DNA of 64,000 nucleotides from Prosthecobacter dejongeii (GCF_014203045.1 NZ_JACHIF010000006.1:332267-396266), one strand, 5' to 3'. Positions 47,001 through 55,653 are shown, counted from the first letter of the stretch. Notes: a model not told the origin generated them from the letters alone. A program made the numbers and translations.

Positions 47001-47183
47001 AAAACTGGCCAGCTTACAGGTAGCTTTGAGCAGCCTGGAAGCAAAGTGCGCAGAGCCAGTGTTTACGGCTTGCTGGTGCCTGGGCACGCAGGTGTGGGGT
47101 TCTTCCTGCTGCCGCAGGCTGGCACTGGTAGCACGCCTATTTTGTCAGGGAGCTTTTCACTTTCTGAGAATTCAGCACCGTAA
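41094..47183 (+). CDS. Giant secreted repeat protein: GloVer repeats, choice-of-anchor D repeats, Ig-like, shared C-terminal module
   Basis: A 2029-residue exported protein. After the signal peptide (about 1-26) come about eleven GloVer-type repeats (G-x-LWGTT-GG...GTVFK pattern) to about residue 720. A fibronectin-like stretch follows, then four choice-of-anchor D (ASPM/Hydin-like) repeats at about 920-1390, each starting EIAV and ending with SNDxDENPF and GTG. Ig-like and putative-Ig segments follow. From about residue 1672 the C-terminus matches that of the 1727-residue protein at 55654-60837, ending GFFLLP...PILSG. No LPXTG, membrane or PEP-CTERM anchor is seen. The start was set at the ATG of the signal peptide. 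It is probably extracellular and adhesive; function unknown. Confidence 0.85.
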   Translation: MLFRKILLNPLLPLLLGSLMLQATPAIVPQVGFEVGPNPNGVSVPPRAPLLLHSDGNFYGTSPGGGAFTKGTLFQMSPSGKIGGLSFDGMNGGQPGEFPASTPLASSDGWLWGTTSSNAAAPGASSIFRVRPETGEFQNMVTFTGNAGLFMGNSPGAGLVSDGQGYLWGMTQYTANGTASHGTLFRIHELTGAFTRRVTFSNTTAPKGRVPQGALYYDGAGNLWGTTSLGGTYDDGTVFKYNIASNTLTTVVEFTGTQVDVGAIKGSVCQSALVPDGLGYLWGVTNDGGLASDNGTVFKVHMATNTATGVIEFSNNGATNKGMSPVGPLVNDGAGFLWGATTSGGIGNEGTVFKIEAATGTLTTVLQFGNLTGVNASIQSPAAGFTTDGQGYLWGIATAGGSASSWAVYKIKISDGSFTKVVEHLSSSAAYTGVSYLGRTPLAGVSGHASQPWLWGTTSVGGNNNLGTLYRFNPTTGEREVKIHFTGTAGVARGSKPNGKVYVDANGLVWGTTEEGGTSNVGTLFKYDPSFNTFTTLTSFVTTGGCRPKGSLIAPGDGYIWGTTSTGSSSSLGSVFKVDPITSNVIYVRTFSSADSVNGTEPLCGLAADASGHVWGSTQFGGPSNRGTLFKIQTSTGAFTSMLAFTGSSGAAVGHTPTGDLAVDASGNVWGTTATTVFKFEPGTSSFTNVFTTVDTSYPQRGVIGGTLTKAASGKLRFIGSEVTQDFTTYASPRVVIYEITPGTNAVSKLHSLAEGIVGPGTVPDFTPAGPLYEHSDGQWYGVNRTAGFNEDLEPAGGGMVYQVSTGPAVMTQPYNSTSVTSFYSLAANTTLTLRGYANPNGNAITCQIEWGPTTALGNVANASATPGTGYTGSLCEVVLTDLPAFTTYFYRIRANTQTGEPSYGPLRSIQTGPQNSVPAQAEIAVESPIGQPLTDGVTVVNMGDVLLGQMRKQAVVVRNLSSGAGTGELTGLTANITGTHASDFVISTPLGVSSLPFTEMSTGLLITFVPSGAGVRNAVLTITSNDADEASFEIPLTGQGVLLPEIAVESPNSTNLESGTASYDFGSGTVGVGQVRTFTVRNTGSGLLQTLQVNTSGPHAADFVVTAQPAEEVAAQGSTTFSVTFTPSASGSRSAVLSIGSNDEDENPFVIQVSGTGVSAPEIALANGVENLVSGISGVDFGSVNQGNLHAVTLTLRNVGNATLSNVSASIVGTHNADFFIGSLVTSVNAASEVNFAVTFNPQASGSRTATLRIVSNDGDENPFELTLNGTGVSVPEIAVTVGNDVSLEDGVSTLDFDLVATNGSLAKLITIRNLGTAALTDLSLSITGDQAAEYEAAPLTVTSLAPNGSTSFVLNFTPSASGVRTAILRLTSNDANENPFDIALTGTGYMPLTPSFTTPPASQIGFIGEPVSFAVDVVGEQPMSLQWRKNLVVIRNATSNEFNLPAVKASDVGIYSVFAENTLGEEISENAYLGLAVLRQGTLNFKVGAALTLKSTVSIPKAPGVSVGYQWKRSGQILEDGTTLTSSVISGAQSANLKVSNLQTGDTGNYTCVITMTTPTGTVEVADGDTVVNVLTLPVLTLPSLDPLFVSQPVPLIGLAASQNGAKFTAKGLPPGVKIDAVTGILTGAPTMAKIVKGQVQPYQIIFSATNVAGTVSSLPQAWIVEPLPPGIVGTFNGLVERNLTLNGVSGAEEGFGGTLQVVTNLAGSLTGKIKLGPNVYAFKGTLEYDPEAVKAMARATILRRSPAPALQLEFTVEPLSDLVHPGQLLGTVGIPGAEADIQAWRARADASQAGTYNVMYENTPALPETGAPSGIGHAILTVSARGTVSWSGLLSDGSKMTGATSMGTGGQVALHNLLYSNTGSVQGWVNLDSPTVTGSMDWLKNEQPEGKTQNYPAGFFHQMNVRGGIYTAPQKNQRVLGLSQDLFVETSNGGVTPALSYEAVLSTLNTLTITDSGEKFNLKINVKTGQLTGSFEQPGSKVRRASVYGLLVPGHAGVGFFLLPQAGTGSTPILSGSFSLSENSAP

Positions 47184-47189
47184 CTCCAC

Positions 47190-47231
47190 AAAAAAGGCTC
47201 GCAGCGATCTTAAGCTGCGAGCCTTGTTTTG
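47190..47231. terminator. Bidirectional terminator between converging genes
   Basis: Perfect 12-bp stem AAGGCTCGCAGC (47194-47205) / GCTGCGAGCCTT (47214-47225). T runs occur on both sides when read on either strand, so it serves the giant protein gene (+) and the sialidase-like gene (-). Confidence 0.88.
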
Positions 47232-47242
47232 TGAACGCCTGA

Positions 47243-49942
47243 TCAAGGTGTTTGACTCGTCCAGAAGGAGTACAGGCTACCTTGTTTAAGGTAGAAACGG
47301 AACTTCAAAGGCAGGCCACGCACGGCATCGAGGGAGTCGGCGCCTTTCCATGCAACAGTCTGTTGAGTTGCATCCGCCTTCAATGGGATACAATTTTCTT
47401 GGCTGTAGGGAGCGATGACCTCGCCCTTTTCATTCAAGACTTCGACCCGTAATTCACCCTTAGCGGTCGTTGCATTGACCCGCAAATGACGGCCATTAAA
47501 AGCGACGGTTTCGGTGGTGAGGCTACCTTCCTTTTCACCCGCGTCCATGGAGGCAAAGCCATCGCGACGCAGCACCGCCATACCTACGGCCGCACCAGTG
47601 TATAGGCCGCGTTTGCCGTTCGGGGCGATGCCTGAGTAACCCGTGTAGGGGAACCAGATCTCGTCTTCTTTGACAATGCAGACCCCAGTGGTGCCGTGGA
47701 TGTAGGCACGATCCCAGTCGCCTTCTTGGCGAGTGGCTGCGATGAAGGGCTGGCGATCGGGGCGGTCCCAGTGGAAACCGTCACGGCTGAAGCCCAGCTT
47801 GATTTCCGTGATTTTTGGGAATTTACCGTTTTCGCAAATTTTGTTATCCGGACCGAGGTGAATGTAAAATTCCCCCAGCATCAAGCTTTCATAAGCGGTG
47901 GCGTTGAGGCTGTAAAGTTGGGCGGCATCACCGATTTTTGGATCGGGTGCATCCAGCTTATCCGCATTGCACCAAAAGACAGATTGGCTCCAGTCGGCCC
48001 CTTTGATGAAGTCGGCATTTTCTGAGTACCAGCGGTTGCGCCCATGTTCGCCGCCTTGCTTGATGCTGTAGCACCACACTTTGCGGAATGGATTGTAAAA
48101 GAAGGAGCAATAGTCGCCTGCTTTGCCTGTCGCTACACCTTGAGACCAGACCTTGCCATCGGGAGATGTTTGCAATGTGTGGCCAGCGGGCAAGGGGCGG
48201 CGGTCCGTCATCATCTTCACTCGCTGCATGGGGTCCTTGGCATTCACGTCCAGCCACACGCTGTTATCGCCGCCTGCCCACTCAGGTCCCGGGGGAAGCA
48301 AGAGATTGCCGCCGACGGTGCCGATGTTTGGCCGTGTCCATTGGAGCAAATCCTTGCTTGTGGCAAGCGCCAGCCCGCCGCGCCAGCCAGCGGTATAAAA
48401 CATCTTGTAGAGATCTTCTTTCGGATCAAAAAACACACCGCCGTGCCCCAGGTAGCAGACGGCCTGCTCGTCACCTTCGATTTTTACAGGATCAAGCTCA
48501 TACTTTGTCTCGGGTTTAAAGACAGGATTCTTTTCGTGTTTGCGTGCCTGATGAAAGGTGCGCTTAAGGTCGGTGCTCTCGATGAGAAAATCGTCCACAA
48601 AGAGCTGTCTGCCTTTATCAATGGGGATGATTTTCGGTTTGGCCTTCAAGTAAGGCACCGGCATAGGCTCGTAGCTTTTCGCGTCAAGGTTGCGCGGTGG
48701 CCACTCGCTAGGAAGTTGGATGCCATTGTAAAGACGCTGGCCGATTTCAGCTCCGCGTGCCTTACTCACCAGCATCTTGGTCTGTGAATTCGGTGTTACC
48801 AATTTGCCTGCTAGGATATCCGCCTCAGTGACCCGATGCATGATGATTTCGCGTTCTTTGGCGCGTTCACGATCATGGATGATGTTGATCGTGCCATCGG
48901 GAGATTGAAATCCATCGGGATAGGATACGCCATTTCGCTCATCGAGAATCAAGCCGCCCTTCCAGGTCTTGCCGTCATCTTCAGAGATAAAAGCCGTCAT
49001 GTGGCTGCGGCCTTTGATGCGTTTGTCCAACGGGCCATTTTTGATCAGGACCAGATTCCCGGATGCGAGGCGACGGATGAAAAAGCGGGCGCTGGCATTT
49101 TGAATCACAGAAGGCTTGGCTTCGCTCCAGGTGCGGCCTTGATCGCTAGAAAAGCTTTCAGAGATGCCTTGTTTGGTGCGTGCCAGCAGCCAGAGACGAC
49201 CATCTTTGAGCTCGACCACCATGTGCTCATCGAAGTCCGTTTCTGGGACCATGACTCCCCCGCGTCGAGTCCAGGTGACACCTTTGTCGTTTGAAACGAA
49301 AAGGTTAGCCATGCGGACTTCATCGAGATCTGCGTAACCTTTTTCGCGTAGCTCTGGCACGCCGATACGGTCGCGTGTCCAGAGTGAGATGGGCAGCAGC
49401 CACTCACCGTTGCTGAGCACGGTGGGTTTGTTCAGTGTCATGCCATGCCAGATGCGGCGCGGCTCAGACCACACGGGCTTGTCATCATCGGGATTGTCAC
49501 AGGTGATGGCCCAGAGCCCGGCACGACCATCAAACATGGAAAGGGATTGATCGTAGAAGAGCCACAGGCGACCTGTGGGGTCTGTCCAGAAATTTCCCAC
49601 CAGCACACTCACCTCCACGCCCGTGGGGGCATCTGGCGCATCAATCACCAGGCGGGGCTTTGACCACGTCTTGCCTTCATCGTCGCTGCTGGCTGCAACG
49701 AAGTAAGCGCGTGGGCTGTCGCCTCCGGCTACCCAGGCGGCCCAGATGCGGCCTTTCGGCGTGCGATCCATACCGATGACCATCGCGTAGTCACGTTGTT
49801 CATCGGAATATTCGGGGCCGGGATCGGTATTGATGACCACAGGCTTAAGCGGCAAATCCAAGATGGATGGGGGCAAGGAGGCATCGTTTTGAGCCAGGGC
49901 TGATAATGTCAGCCATGACAGGAGAGTGAGGCAGAGCTTCAT
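47243..49942 (-). CDS. Exported two-propeller protein: sialidase-like plus GH32/43-like
   Basis: An 899-residue exported protein. A signal peptide covers about residues 1-17. The N-terminal half (about 30-420) is a sialidase-like BNR propeller with four Asp boxes: SDDEGKTW, SNDKGVTW, SSDQGRTW and SEDDGKTW. The C-terminal half (about 440-800) resembles five-bladed GH32/43-type propellers (DDFLIES, HGGVFFDPKEDLYKMFY, GFSRDGFHWDRP), then a beta-rich tail. Such fusions are common in Verrucomicrobia and Planctomycetes and are likely glycan-active, but catalytic residues of a true sialidase (Arg triad) cannot be confirmed by eye. It is the last gene of the minus-strand run starting at 53931. Confidence 0.78.
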   Translation of the reverse strand: MKLCLTLLSWLTLSALAQNDASLPPSILDLPLKPVVINTDPGPEYSDEQRDYAMVIGMDRTPKGRIWAAWVAGGDSPRAYFVAASSDDEGKTWSKPRLVIDAPDAPTGVEVSVLVGNFWTDPTGRLWLFYDQSLSMFDGRAGLWAITCDNPDDDKPVWSEPRRIWHGMTLNKPTVLSNGEWLLPISLWTRDRIGVPELREKGYADLDEVRMANLFVSNDKGVTWTRRGGVMVPETDFDEHMVVELKDGRLWLLARTKQGISESFSSDQGRTWSEAKPSVIQNASARFFIRRLASGNLVLIKNGPLDKRIKGRSHMTAFISEDDGKTWKGGLILDERNGVSYPDGFQSPDGTINIIHDRERAKEREIIMHRVTEADILAGKLVTPNSQTKMLVSKARGAEIGQRLYNGIQLPSEWPPRNLDAKSYEPMPVPYLKAKPKIIPIDKGRQLFVDDFLIESTDLKRTFHQARKHEKNPVFKPETKYELDPVKIEGDEQAVCYLGHGGVFFDPKEDLYKMFYTAGWRGGLALATSKDLLQWTRPNIGTVGGNLLLPPGPEWAGGDNSVWLDVNAKDPMQRVKMMTDRRPLPAGHTLQTSPDGKVWSQGVATGKAGDYCSFFYNPFRKVWCYSIKQGGEHGRNRWYSENADFIKGADWSQSVFWCNADKLDAPDPKIGDAAQLYSLNATAYESLMLGEFYIHLGPDNKICENGKFPKITEIKLGFSRDGFHWDRPDRQPFIAATRQEGDWDRAYIHGTTGVCIVKEDEIWFPYTGYSGIAPNGKRGLYTGAAVGMAVLRRDGFASMDAGEKEGSLTTETVAFNGRHLRVNATTAKGELRVEVLNEKGEVIAPYSQENCIPLKADATQQTVAWKGADSLDAVRGLPLKFRFYLKQGSLYSFWTSQTP

Positions 49943-49983
49943 AAGGGGAAGGGTATGAAAGAGTTGTTTTGATGAATTATTGG

Positions 49984-50706
49984 TTAGGATTTGGCGGCTT
50001 GCACATGGCCTAAAAATCCCGAACGCAGCAGGGACAAATCGGAATCAATCGCCAGCCAAGTGAAGCCGAAGGAGCGCATTTTCTCGAGGTCTTGAGCATT
50101 GCGAATGAGGATGCCGCTGGCTTTGCCTGACTGGTTGGCGGCTTGAGCCACGGTGTGGAGGCAGTCATCGTAAAGGATCTTGCTCTGTCGCACTTTCATG
50201 TCATGCCCAAGGTCGGCTGGCCCAACGAATAAAGCGTCAATGCCGTCCACGGCTGCGATGGCCGCCGCCTGTTCGACTCCCTGTAGGGTCTCGATTTGAG
50301 CGAGGATGATGGGGCGGGTTAGTTCATCTCCGGGCGGGTTTAAACCATAGTCGTAGGTGCGAACGGTGCGCGAAAAGCCCCTATGACCACGGGGGGCATA
50401 GTGCGCAGCTTTGACGATGGCTTCAGCCTCCGCCGCGGTGTTGACGTGCGGAACCATGATGCCGTGGGCGCCCCAGTCGAGAACACGGGCAATAAGGTCT
50501 GGGTGCGGTGCCCCCACACGTACGATGCCCTGGGTGGAGCTGCCACGTAGCGCACGCAGTTGGTTAGGAATGGCGGCTTCAGATTCGCAGCCATGTTCCA
50601 GGTCGAGCAAGACCCAGTCAAAACCGCAGGCGGCGGCCAACTCGGCAATCACAGGTGAACCAATCGAAAGCCAGGTGCCGATATGTGAAGGCGAAGGAGG
50701 ATTCAT
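49984..50706 (-). CDS. HpcH/HpaI-family aldolase
   Basis: A 241-residue class II pyruvate aldolase, probably cleaving 2-keto-3-deoxy sugar acids such as 2-keto-3-deoxyrhamnonate to pyruvate and an aldehyde. The family motifs are present: FDWVLLDLEHG, ARVLDWGAHGIMVPHVN, APRGHRGFSR, the metal ligand Glu in QIETLQGVEQ and the Asp in VGPADLG. A longer frame of 50 codons upstream is dropped because homology starts at MNPPSPSHIGTWL. It is tightly packed downstream of the kinase-like gene (20 bases). Its neighbours, two sialidase-like proteins and a transporter, suggest a sugar-acid route. Confidence 0.85.
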   Translation of the reverse strand: MNPPSPSHIGTWLSIGSPVIAELAAACGFDWVLLDLEHGCESEAAIPNQLRALRGSSTQGIVRVGAPHPDLIARVLDWGAHGIMVPHVNTAAEAEAIVKAAHYAPRGHRGFSRTVRTYDYGLNPPGDELTRPIILAQIETLQGVEQAAAIAAVDGIDALFVGPADLGHDMKVRQSKILYDDCLHTVAQAANQSGKASGILIRNAQDLEKMRSFGFTWLAIDSDLSLLRSGFLGHVQAAKS

Positions 50707-50725
50707 AAAAAGGAAAGGGGATTTG

Positions 50726-51799
50726 CTAAAGTGTGGTGATGGCTGCGTCGTCGCGCAGCCCTTGGAGTGCAGCCTGAAGCCGGGCCTGAGTGAGGCTGCG
50801 AAGGTCTGCTCCCGTACTGCCGGAGCCGATGAGGAAAAAGCCATCGTTACGGTCAAAGTAACCTGCGCCCACGCGGATGACGGCCTTCACGATCATGTTG
50901 CGGAGAAGATGCAGCCAGAAGCGCCGACGATGCTCTTGGGGTAGCGGTTTGAGTCGTTCATAACCGGACAGAGCCTGTGCAATGACGGCGCCATCGTAGA
51001 AGCAGCCCAGCAAAGAGAGGTCATCCATGGGATCTCCTGAAATGGAGTCGTCCCAATCAATGAAGGAGAGGATTTCATCCTTCTTCCCGAGGATGTTCCA
51101 AAGGGCGAGATCTTTGTGGACCAGGCAGCCGTAGGGTAGATGCAGCAGCGGTTCGTGGATTTTGATTTCCCGGCGGATGTCATCGGCGTGAGCCAGTGAC
51201 AGGAATTGATGCTGGTTGAGGAAATGCAGATGGCGGTCGAGGTGTAGATGAAAGTAATCGGCATAGCTGGCATGAAAGCCTGTTAAACCTTCACCTCTTG
51301 ATTGGAAGGGGCCGAAACGGTCCACCGGAACATCCTGCCAGCGGGCCACGGCACTGCCGATTTCATGAGCCATGCGGGGCAGGTTCAACTCCCCACGTTT
51401 CTGCCAGTGGTTGAGGTCTGGATAAGGAACCACTTCCATAAGCTGCCAGGCAAAAGGCACCTCATGGCGGCTGGCATCCACACCCAAAATCCTTGGCGTG
51501 CGAATGCCAAGGGCCCGCACAGCTTCTTGCACGCGAGATTCGGTTTCGATGTAATCGTCATGCTCTGGCCCATCTTCAATCCGCACAAAGACATCTTCCT
51601 CGCGAATGCGAGCGATGAAGGTTCGGTGATTGCCCTGTCCACCACCTTCATTTAAATCAATGGTTAGGCCTGGATTTTGCTTGTTAAGGAGGGCAAGAAC
51701 CTGTGGGTAGAGATCTGCCGAAGTCTGCACCTCAGTCCCGTGAAAGGCTGCCGGGCGATCGCATTTCCAGTAGTAAATGTGGCTGCGGCTCATGGGCAA
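50726..51799 (-). CDS. Aminoglycoside-phosphotransferase-fold kinase
   Basis: A 357-residue APH/choline-kinase fold protein. The catalytic loop HKDLALWNIL (about residue 229) has the Brenner Asp and Asn, and the DFG-like SFIDWDD follows about 12 residues on. The N-lobe has GGGQGNHRTFIARI for ATP and a later Lys/Arg-rich turn is less clear. Members phosphorylate small molecules such as aminoglycosides, choline, homoserine or sugars. Because it sits between an HpcH/HpaI aldolase gene and a transporter gene, a sugar or amino-alcohol substrate is more likely than drug resistance. The start overlaps the transporter gene's end by ten bases. Confidence 0.78.
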   Translation of the reverse strand: MPMSRSHIYYWKCDRPAAFHGTEVQTSADLYPQVLALLNKQNPGLTIDLNEGGGQGNHRTFIARIREEDVFVRIEDGPEHDDYIETESRVQEAVRALGIRTPRILGVDASRHEVPFAWQLMEVVPYPDLNHWQKRGELNLPRMAHEIGSAVARWQDVPVDRFGPFQSRGEGLTGFHASYADYFHLHLDRHLHFLNQHQFLSLAHADDIRREIKIHEPLLHLPYGCLVHKDLALWNILGKKDEILSFIDWDDSISGDPMDDLSLLGCFYDGAVIAQALSGYERLKPLPQEHRRRFWLHLLRNMIVKAVIRVGAGYFDRNDGFFLIGSGSTGADLRSLTQARLQAALQGLRDDAAITTL

Positions 51800-52755
51800 T
51801 TTTTATCGGACACGTCTGTGCATGGCACAGGCCGGGCACGCCACCAGGCGGCGAGGAGGGAGCCGATGAGGTTTTGCATCAGCGCGCTGAAGACGGCAGG
51901 CACGGCGGAAAGCGGTTCGGTGGTGAAGTGTCTTTTCGCCAGCATGGCTGCCATGCCTCCGTTTTGCATGCCGACTTCGATGGACACGGTGCGAGCCACG
52001 TCGTCCGAATAGCCAAAGACTTTTGAAACGATGTGGCCCAGGGCAAAGCCGATGAGGTGGAGCAAAGCCACCGCTAGAGTGAGCTTGCCCGCATTGGCAG
52101 CCATGGAGTCTGCGCTCTGGGCGACGATGCCGCCCGTGATAAAGCAGATGGCGATGACGGAGACGACGGGACCGAGCGTGGCCACTTTGGCGACAGTCTG
52201 AGGGAAACGCCAGTTGCACAGTACACCGATGATGACTGGCACCACGACAGCCTGAAGTGTGGAAAGACACAGTCCCCAGGCATCCACGGCCACATAGGTG
52301 CCGGCCAGCGTCTTGCACCAGAGCGGGGTCATGATGAAAGCCAGCAGCGTGGAGGCCAAGGTCAGGATGACCGAAAGGGCCACATTGGCACGAGCCAAGT
52401 AAGTGATCATGTTGGAGGCGGTGCCGCCGGGGCAACTAGCGACGAGGATGAGGCCGATGGCAAAACCGGGTTCCAAATTCATCGCTTCTGCAACGGCCCA
52501 CCCTGCCAGCGGCATGATGGTGTATTGAGCCGCAAAACCGAGCGCGACGCAGCCCGGCATCTTCAGTAGGCGGCGGAAGTCATCCACGGTCAGGGTAAAG
52601 CCCATGCCCAGCATGACGGTGGTCAGTGCCCAGGTAATCCATTGCCCAGAGAACCAAAAGAGGCTCTCGGGTTTTACAAAAGCCAAGGCGGCAAAAGCAA
52701 GCAGCCACAGGGGGTAGAGACCAGTGAAGCGGGTGAGGAGATTTTGCATCCGCAA
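51790..52755 (-). CDS. Bile acid:sodium symporter family (BASS/SBF) transporter
   Basis: A 321-residue membrane protein with about nine to ten hydrophobic helices, the usual BASS size. The crossing motif is LVASCPGGTASNMITYLARAN near residue 105-125 and the second is EVGMQNGG near 262. Family members import organic anions such as pantoate, pyruvate or bile acids with sodium. Which one is carried here is unknown. Its stop overlaps the kinase-like gene, and the sialidase-like gene ends six bases upstream, so all appear to be one transcript with the aldolase. Confidence 0.85.
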   Translation of the reverse strand: MRMQNLLTRFTGLYPLWLLAFAALAFVKPESLFWFSGQWITWALTTVMLGMGFTLTVDDFRRLLKMPGCVALGFAAQYTIMPLAGWAVAEAMNLEPGFAIGLILVASCPGGTASNMITYLARANVALSVILTLASTLLAFIMTPLWCKTLAGTYVAVDAWGLCLSTLQAVVVPVIIGVLCNWRFPQTVAKVATLGPVVSVIAICFITGGIVAQSADSMAANAGKLTLAVALLHLIGFALGHIVSKVFGYSDDVARTVSIEVGMQNGGMAAMLAKRHFTTEPLSAVPAVFSALMQNLIGSLLAAWWRARPVPCTDVSDKNCP

Positions 52756-52761
52756 AGGTGG

Positions 52762-53931
52762 TTAGGGGATTGCGGGTAGTTTGGCACTGTAATGCACGGC
52801 ACGGTGGCGATTGTCATCGTAGGCGAAATGCAGCCACTTTTTATCGGCACTGACAAAACCATCGGGGTAATTCAGGCGGCCTTTAGGTCCATCGCTGGAT
52901 TCTTTGACGAGCACGCGCTGGTAGGGCCAGGTCTTCATACCGTCAAAGCTGATCCAGAGGGAAAGGGGACTGCGGTGCTTGGGATTTGGGTTGTGCAGCA
53001 TGGCTACGGTATCGCCACCTAAAGGATAAAGGGTGGCTTTGCTGCCGGGGTTCGGAATATCTGTTTTGGTTGCAAACTCGGGCCATGTTTTGCCGCCGTC
53101 TTTGGATTCAGCATAATAAAGGACACCGCCCAGGCGATCTCCCCGGATGATCATGGCGATGCGACCATCGCTAAGCTCCACGATGTTGTTTTCGGCCCAG
53201 CCATGGTAGCGGTCATCAGTCGTCAGCCGCACATTGCCATGTTCAGTGTAAGTTTTACCCCCATCACGGCTCATGAGGATGCCGTTGCGGGGATTGCTGA
53301 CGTAGTGGGTGAGGGCCTTGTGCCAGGGTTTTTCTTCGGCTGGGGGCGGTGGCACGTCTGCACCGGGGCCTACGTAATGCTGGAAGGGGATGAGGATGCG
53401 GCCATCACGTGTGGTGATGTGATTGCGCACGAAGGTGAAATTGGCCAAGCGTCCTGGGACGGGCTCTGGCTTCGACCACGTTTTGCAACTGTCGTCACTG
53501 TGCATGATCCAGGACTTCCAGTGGCGGCCCCACGTCTGCGAATGTGTGGAAAGGAAGGCGGTGCAGCGGCCTTCACGAACCATGAGCTCCGTCACCCCTT
53601 GGCCAATGGTTTCGCCAGCACGGGGCAGGCCCGTGTCCACAGCTTGCAAGGGGGACCAGGTGCGGCCTTCGTCCTTACTGAAGGTGATGCCGGTGTAGTT
53701 TTCAGGAGATGGCTCAAAGTCTCCTCCAGCTAAAATCATGAGCCCCCAGGTGCCATCGGGCAGCAGGCGCAGGGTCGTGTCACAGACCATTTTGTTAGGC
53801 GTGATGCCATCATACGGGATGCTGGTGCGATCCTGCTTGGCATCTTCCATGGCCTGCTGGGACCAGTCGGCAGCCTGGGCATGAAGACCCCAGGTTAAGA
53901 GGGTGGTGAGGAGAAGTGGCAGCGATTTCAT
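52762..53931 (-). CDS. Exported sialidase-like (BNR repeat) protein
   Basis: A 389-residue exported sialidase-fold protein. The signal peptide is residues 1-20. Asp boxes occur at [32 protein letters not shown] and SFDGMKTW. Other blocks are [15 protein letters not shown] and the final [21 protein letters not shown]. It resembles exo-alpha-sialidase-like proteins, but the substrate is not known. The upstream open frame (58 codons) is dropped because this ATG starts the signal peptide. It is the first gene of the 47-54 kb minus-strand run and is divergent from gatB by 164 bases. Confidence 0.82.
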   Translation of the reverse strand: MKSLPLLLTTLLTWGLHAQAADWSQQAMEDAKQDRTSIPYDGITPNKMVCDTTLRLLPDGTWGLMILAGGDFEPSPENYTGITFSKDEGRTWSPLQAVDTGLPRAGETIGQGVTELMVREGRCTAFLSTHSQTWGRHWKSWIMHSDDSCKTWSKPEPVPGRLANFTFVRNHITTRDGRILIPFQHYVGPGADVPPPPAEEKPWHKALTHYVSNPRNGILMSRDGGKTYTEHGNVRLTTDDRYHGWAENNIVELSDGRIAMIIRGDRLGGVLYYAESKDGGKTWPEFATKTDIPNPGSKATLYPLGGDTVAMLHNPNPKHRSPLSLWISFDGMKTWPYQRVLVKESSDGPKGRLNYPDGFVSADKKWLHFAYDDNRHRAVHYSAKLPAIP

Positions 53932-54095
53932 TGGGTTGGTGAGGCATAAACGCAGCCCTGGTGGACAATCCTGTGAAGTATGAAGGGAAGAATGTGTTAT
54001 GTTAACATGGCTTGTAAGTGATTCTGAGGCAGCAGCAGGAAAATCTCCGCCGCTGGAGCCGAAGCCCCACTTGCCAGCAGGGGAAAGGGATTCCA

Positions 54096-55574
54096 ATGTC
54101 ATGCCCTCCCATGCCCAAGTACACAGTCACCATCGGCCTTGAAGTTCACGCGCAACTGACCACGCAGAGCAAGATGTTCTGCGCCTGCCCGGTCATGGTG
54201 GGTGAGGAGCCGAATACGAATACCTGCCCCACCTGTCTAGGCCTGCCAGGAGCCCTGCCTGTGCTGAATGAAGCCGCCATTGAAAAGACCATCCTCACAG
54301 GCATGATGCTGGGCTGCAGCACGCCCCCCGTGGTGAAGTGGGACCGCAAAAACTACTTCTACCCAGACATGCCGAAAAACTACCAGATCACGCAAAATGA
54401 TCTGCCTCTGTGTCTGGGCGGTGGCATCCCGTTGTATGATCTGGCCTACCCTAAAGATGCGCAAAAAAGCATCGTCAATCCGGGCAAGTCGGTGAAGCTC
54501 ACGAGAATCCATTTGGAAGAAGATGTGGGCAAGAGCACCCACCACGATAAGTTCACGACCATTGACTTTAACCGCGCTGGCACGCCGCTGATGGAGATCG
54601 TGACAGACCCAGACATTGACAGTGCGGAGGAGGCCTTTGCCTGCATCACCAGCCTGCGGCAAATCTTGATCTATGGAGGCGTGAGCGATGCCGATATGGA
54701 AAAAGGCAACATGCGCTGTGACGTGAACATCAGCATTCGGCCTGAAGGTCAAAAGGACTTGGGTACGAAGATCGAGCTCAAAAACATCAACTCCATGTCG
54801 GCCGTACGCCGCGCTATCAAGTATGAGGTGGACCGTCAGATCGGCGTCTTAGACGGTGGCGGCAAGCTAGAGCAAAGCACTTGGCGCTGGGACGATGACC
54901 GTGGCGAAACGATCTTCATGCGCGGTAAGGAAGATGCCCACGATTATCGTTACTTCCCTGATCCCGACCTGATTCCATTGCGCACAGAGAGCATCGTTGC
55001 CCGCGTGCGTCCGCAGGTCCCGGAATTGCCGCATGAAAAGCGTGCGCGTTTTGAATCTGACTACGGTTGCAGTGCCTATGATGCAGGTGTGCTGGCCAGT
55101 GACAAGGCTCTGGCCAGCTACTATGAAGCGGCTGTTTCTGCCGATCTCAAAGTGCCCGCTAAAAAGGTGGCGAACTGGGTCATCAATGACCTGCTGGGAC
55201 TCATGAAAGACAGCGAAGAAGGCATCGCCTCCTGCCCGGTCAAACCCGAAGCATTGAATGAATTGGTGGCCGTGGTGGAGTCTGGCAAGATCAGCAACAA
55301 TCAGGCGAAGGAAGTCTTTGCCGAGATGTTCACCACCGGTCAGAGCGCGGCACCCATCATCAAGGCCAAGGGCTTTGAGCAGGTGAGTGATACAGGTGCG
55401 CTGGAGGCGATTGTGGAGCAAATCCTGGCCGCGAATCCAGATAAGGTGGCTGAGGTCAAAGGCGGCAATGAAAAGGCCATGAACTGGTTCACTGGCCAAG
55501 CCATGAAGGCCAGCCAAGGCAAGGCAAATCCGAAGATTGTCACGGACATCGTGCGCAAGAAGCTCCTGGATTAA
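54096..55574 (+). CDS. gatB: Aspartyl/glutamyl-tRNA(Asn/Gln) amidotransferase subunit B
   Basis: GatB is the kinase/transamidase subunit that activates Glu-tRNA-Gln (or Asp-tRNA-Asn) for amidation by GatCAB. The 492-residue protein begins [21 protein letters not shown]. It holds the zinc-type block CACP...[25 protein letters not shown], the long RCDVNIS segment and a YqeY-like C-terminus (about 360-492). The start at 54096 has a GGAAAGGGA six bases upstream; the family also has versions starting at the second Met (54111). gatA and gatC are not adjacent. The upstream frame to 54018 has no homology. Confidence 0.95.
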   Translation: MSCPPMPKYTVTIGLEVHAQLTTQSKMFCACPVMVGEEPNTNTCPTCLGLPGALPVLNEAAIEKTILTGMMLGCSTPPVVKWDRKNYFYPDMPKNYQITQNDLPLCLGGGIPLYDLAYPKDAQKSIVNPGKSVKLTRIHLEEDVGKSTHHDKFTTIDFNRAGTPLMEIVTDPDIDSAEEAFACITSLRQILIYGGVSDADMEKGNMRCDVNISIRPEGQKDLGTKIELKNINSMSAVRRAIKYEVDRQIGVLDGGGKLEQSTWRWDDDRGETIFMRGKEDAHDYRYFPDPDLIPLRTESIVARVRPQVPELPHEKRARFESDYGCSAYDAGVLASDKALASYYEAAVSADLKVPAKKVANWVINDLLGLMKDSEEGIASCPVKPEALNELVAVVESGKISNNQAKEVFAEMFTTGQSAAPIIKAKGFEQVSDTGALEAIVEQILAANPDKVAEVKGGNEKAMNWFTGQAMKASQGKANPKIVTDIVRKKLLD

Positions 55575-55598
55575 ATTCCTTCTCCATTTGAGTCGAAA

Positions 55599-55636
55599 AC
55601 AAAACAGGCGTGAAGGGGTGTCCCTTCACGCCTGTT
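55599..55636 (-). terminator. Terminator of the ELWxxDGT-repeat protein gene
   Basis: A perfect 15-bp stem AACAGGCGTGAAGGG (55603-55617) / CCCTTCACGCCTGTT (55622-55636) with a 4-base loop. The minus-strand side is T-rich (complement of GAAAACAAAA). It probably also ends gatB transcription. Confidence 0.85.
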
Positions 55637-55653
55637 GGATGGATGACTGATGA

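Noticed and set aside
50726..51799. Aminoglycoside resistance gene
   Set aside because: Fold matches APH, but context is a sugar-acid-type gene run and close resistance-enzyme identity cannot be shown.
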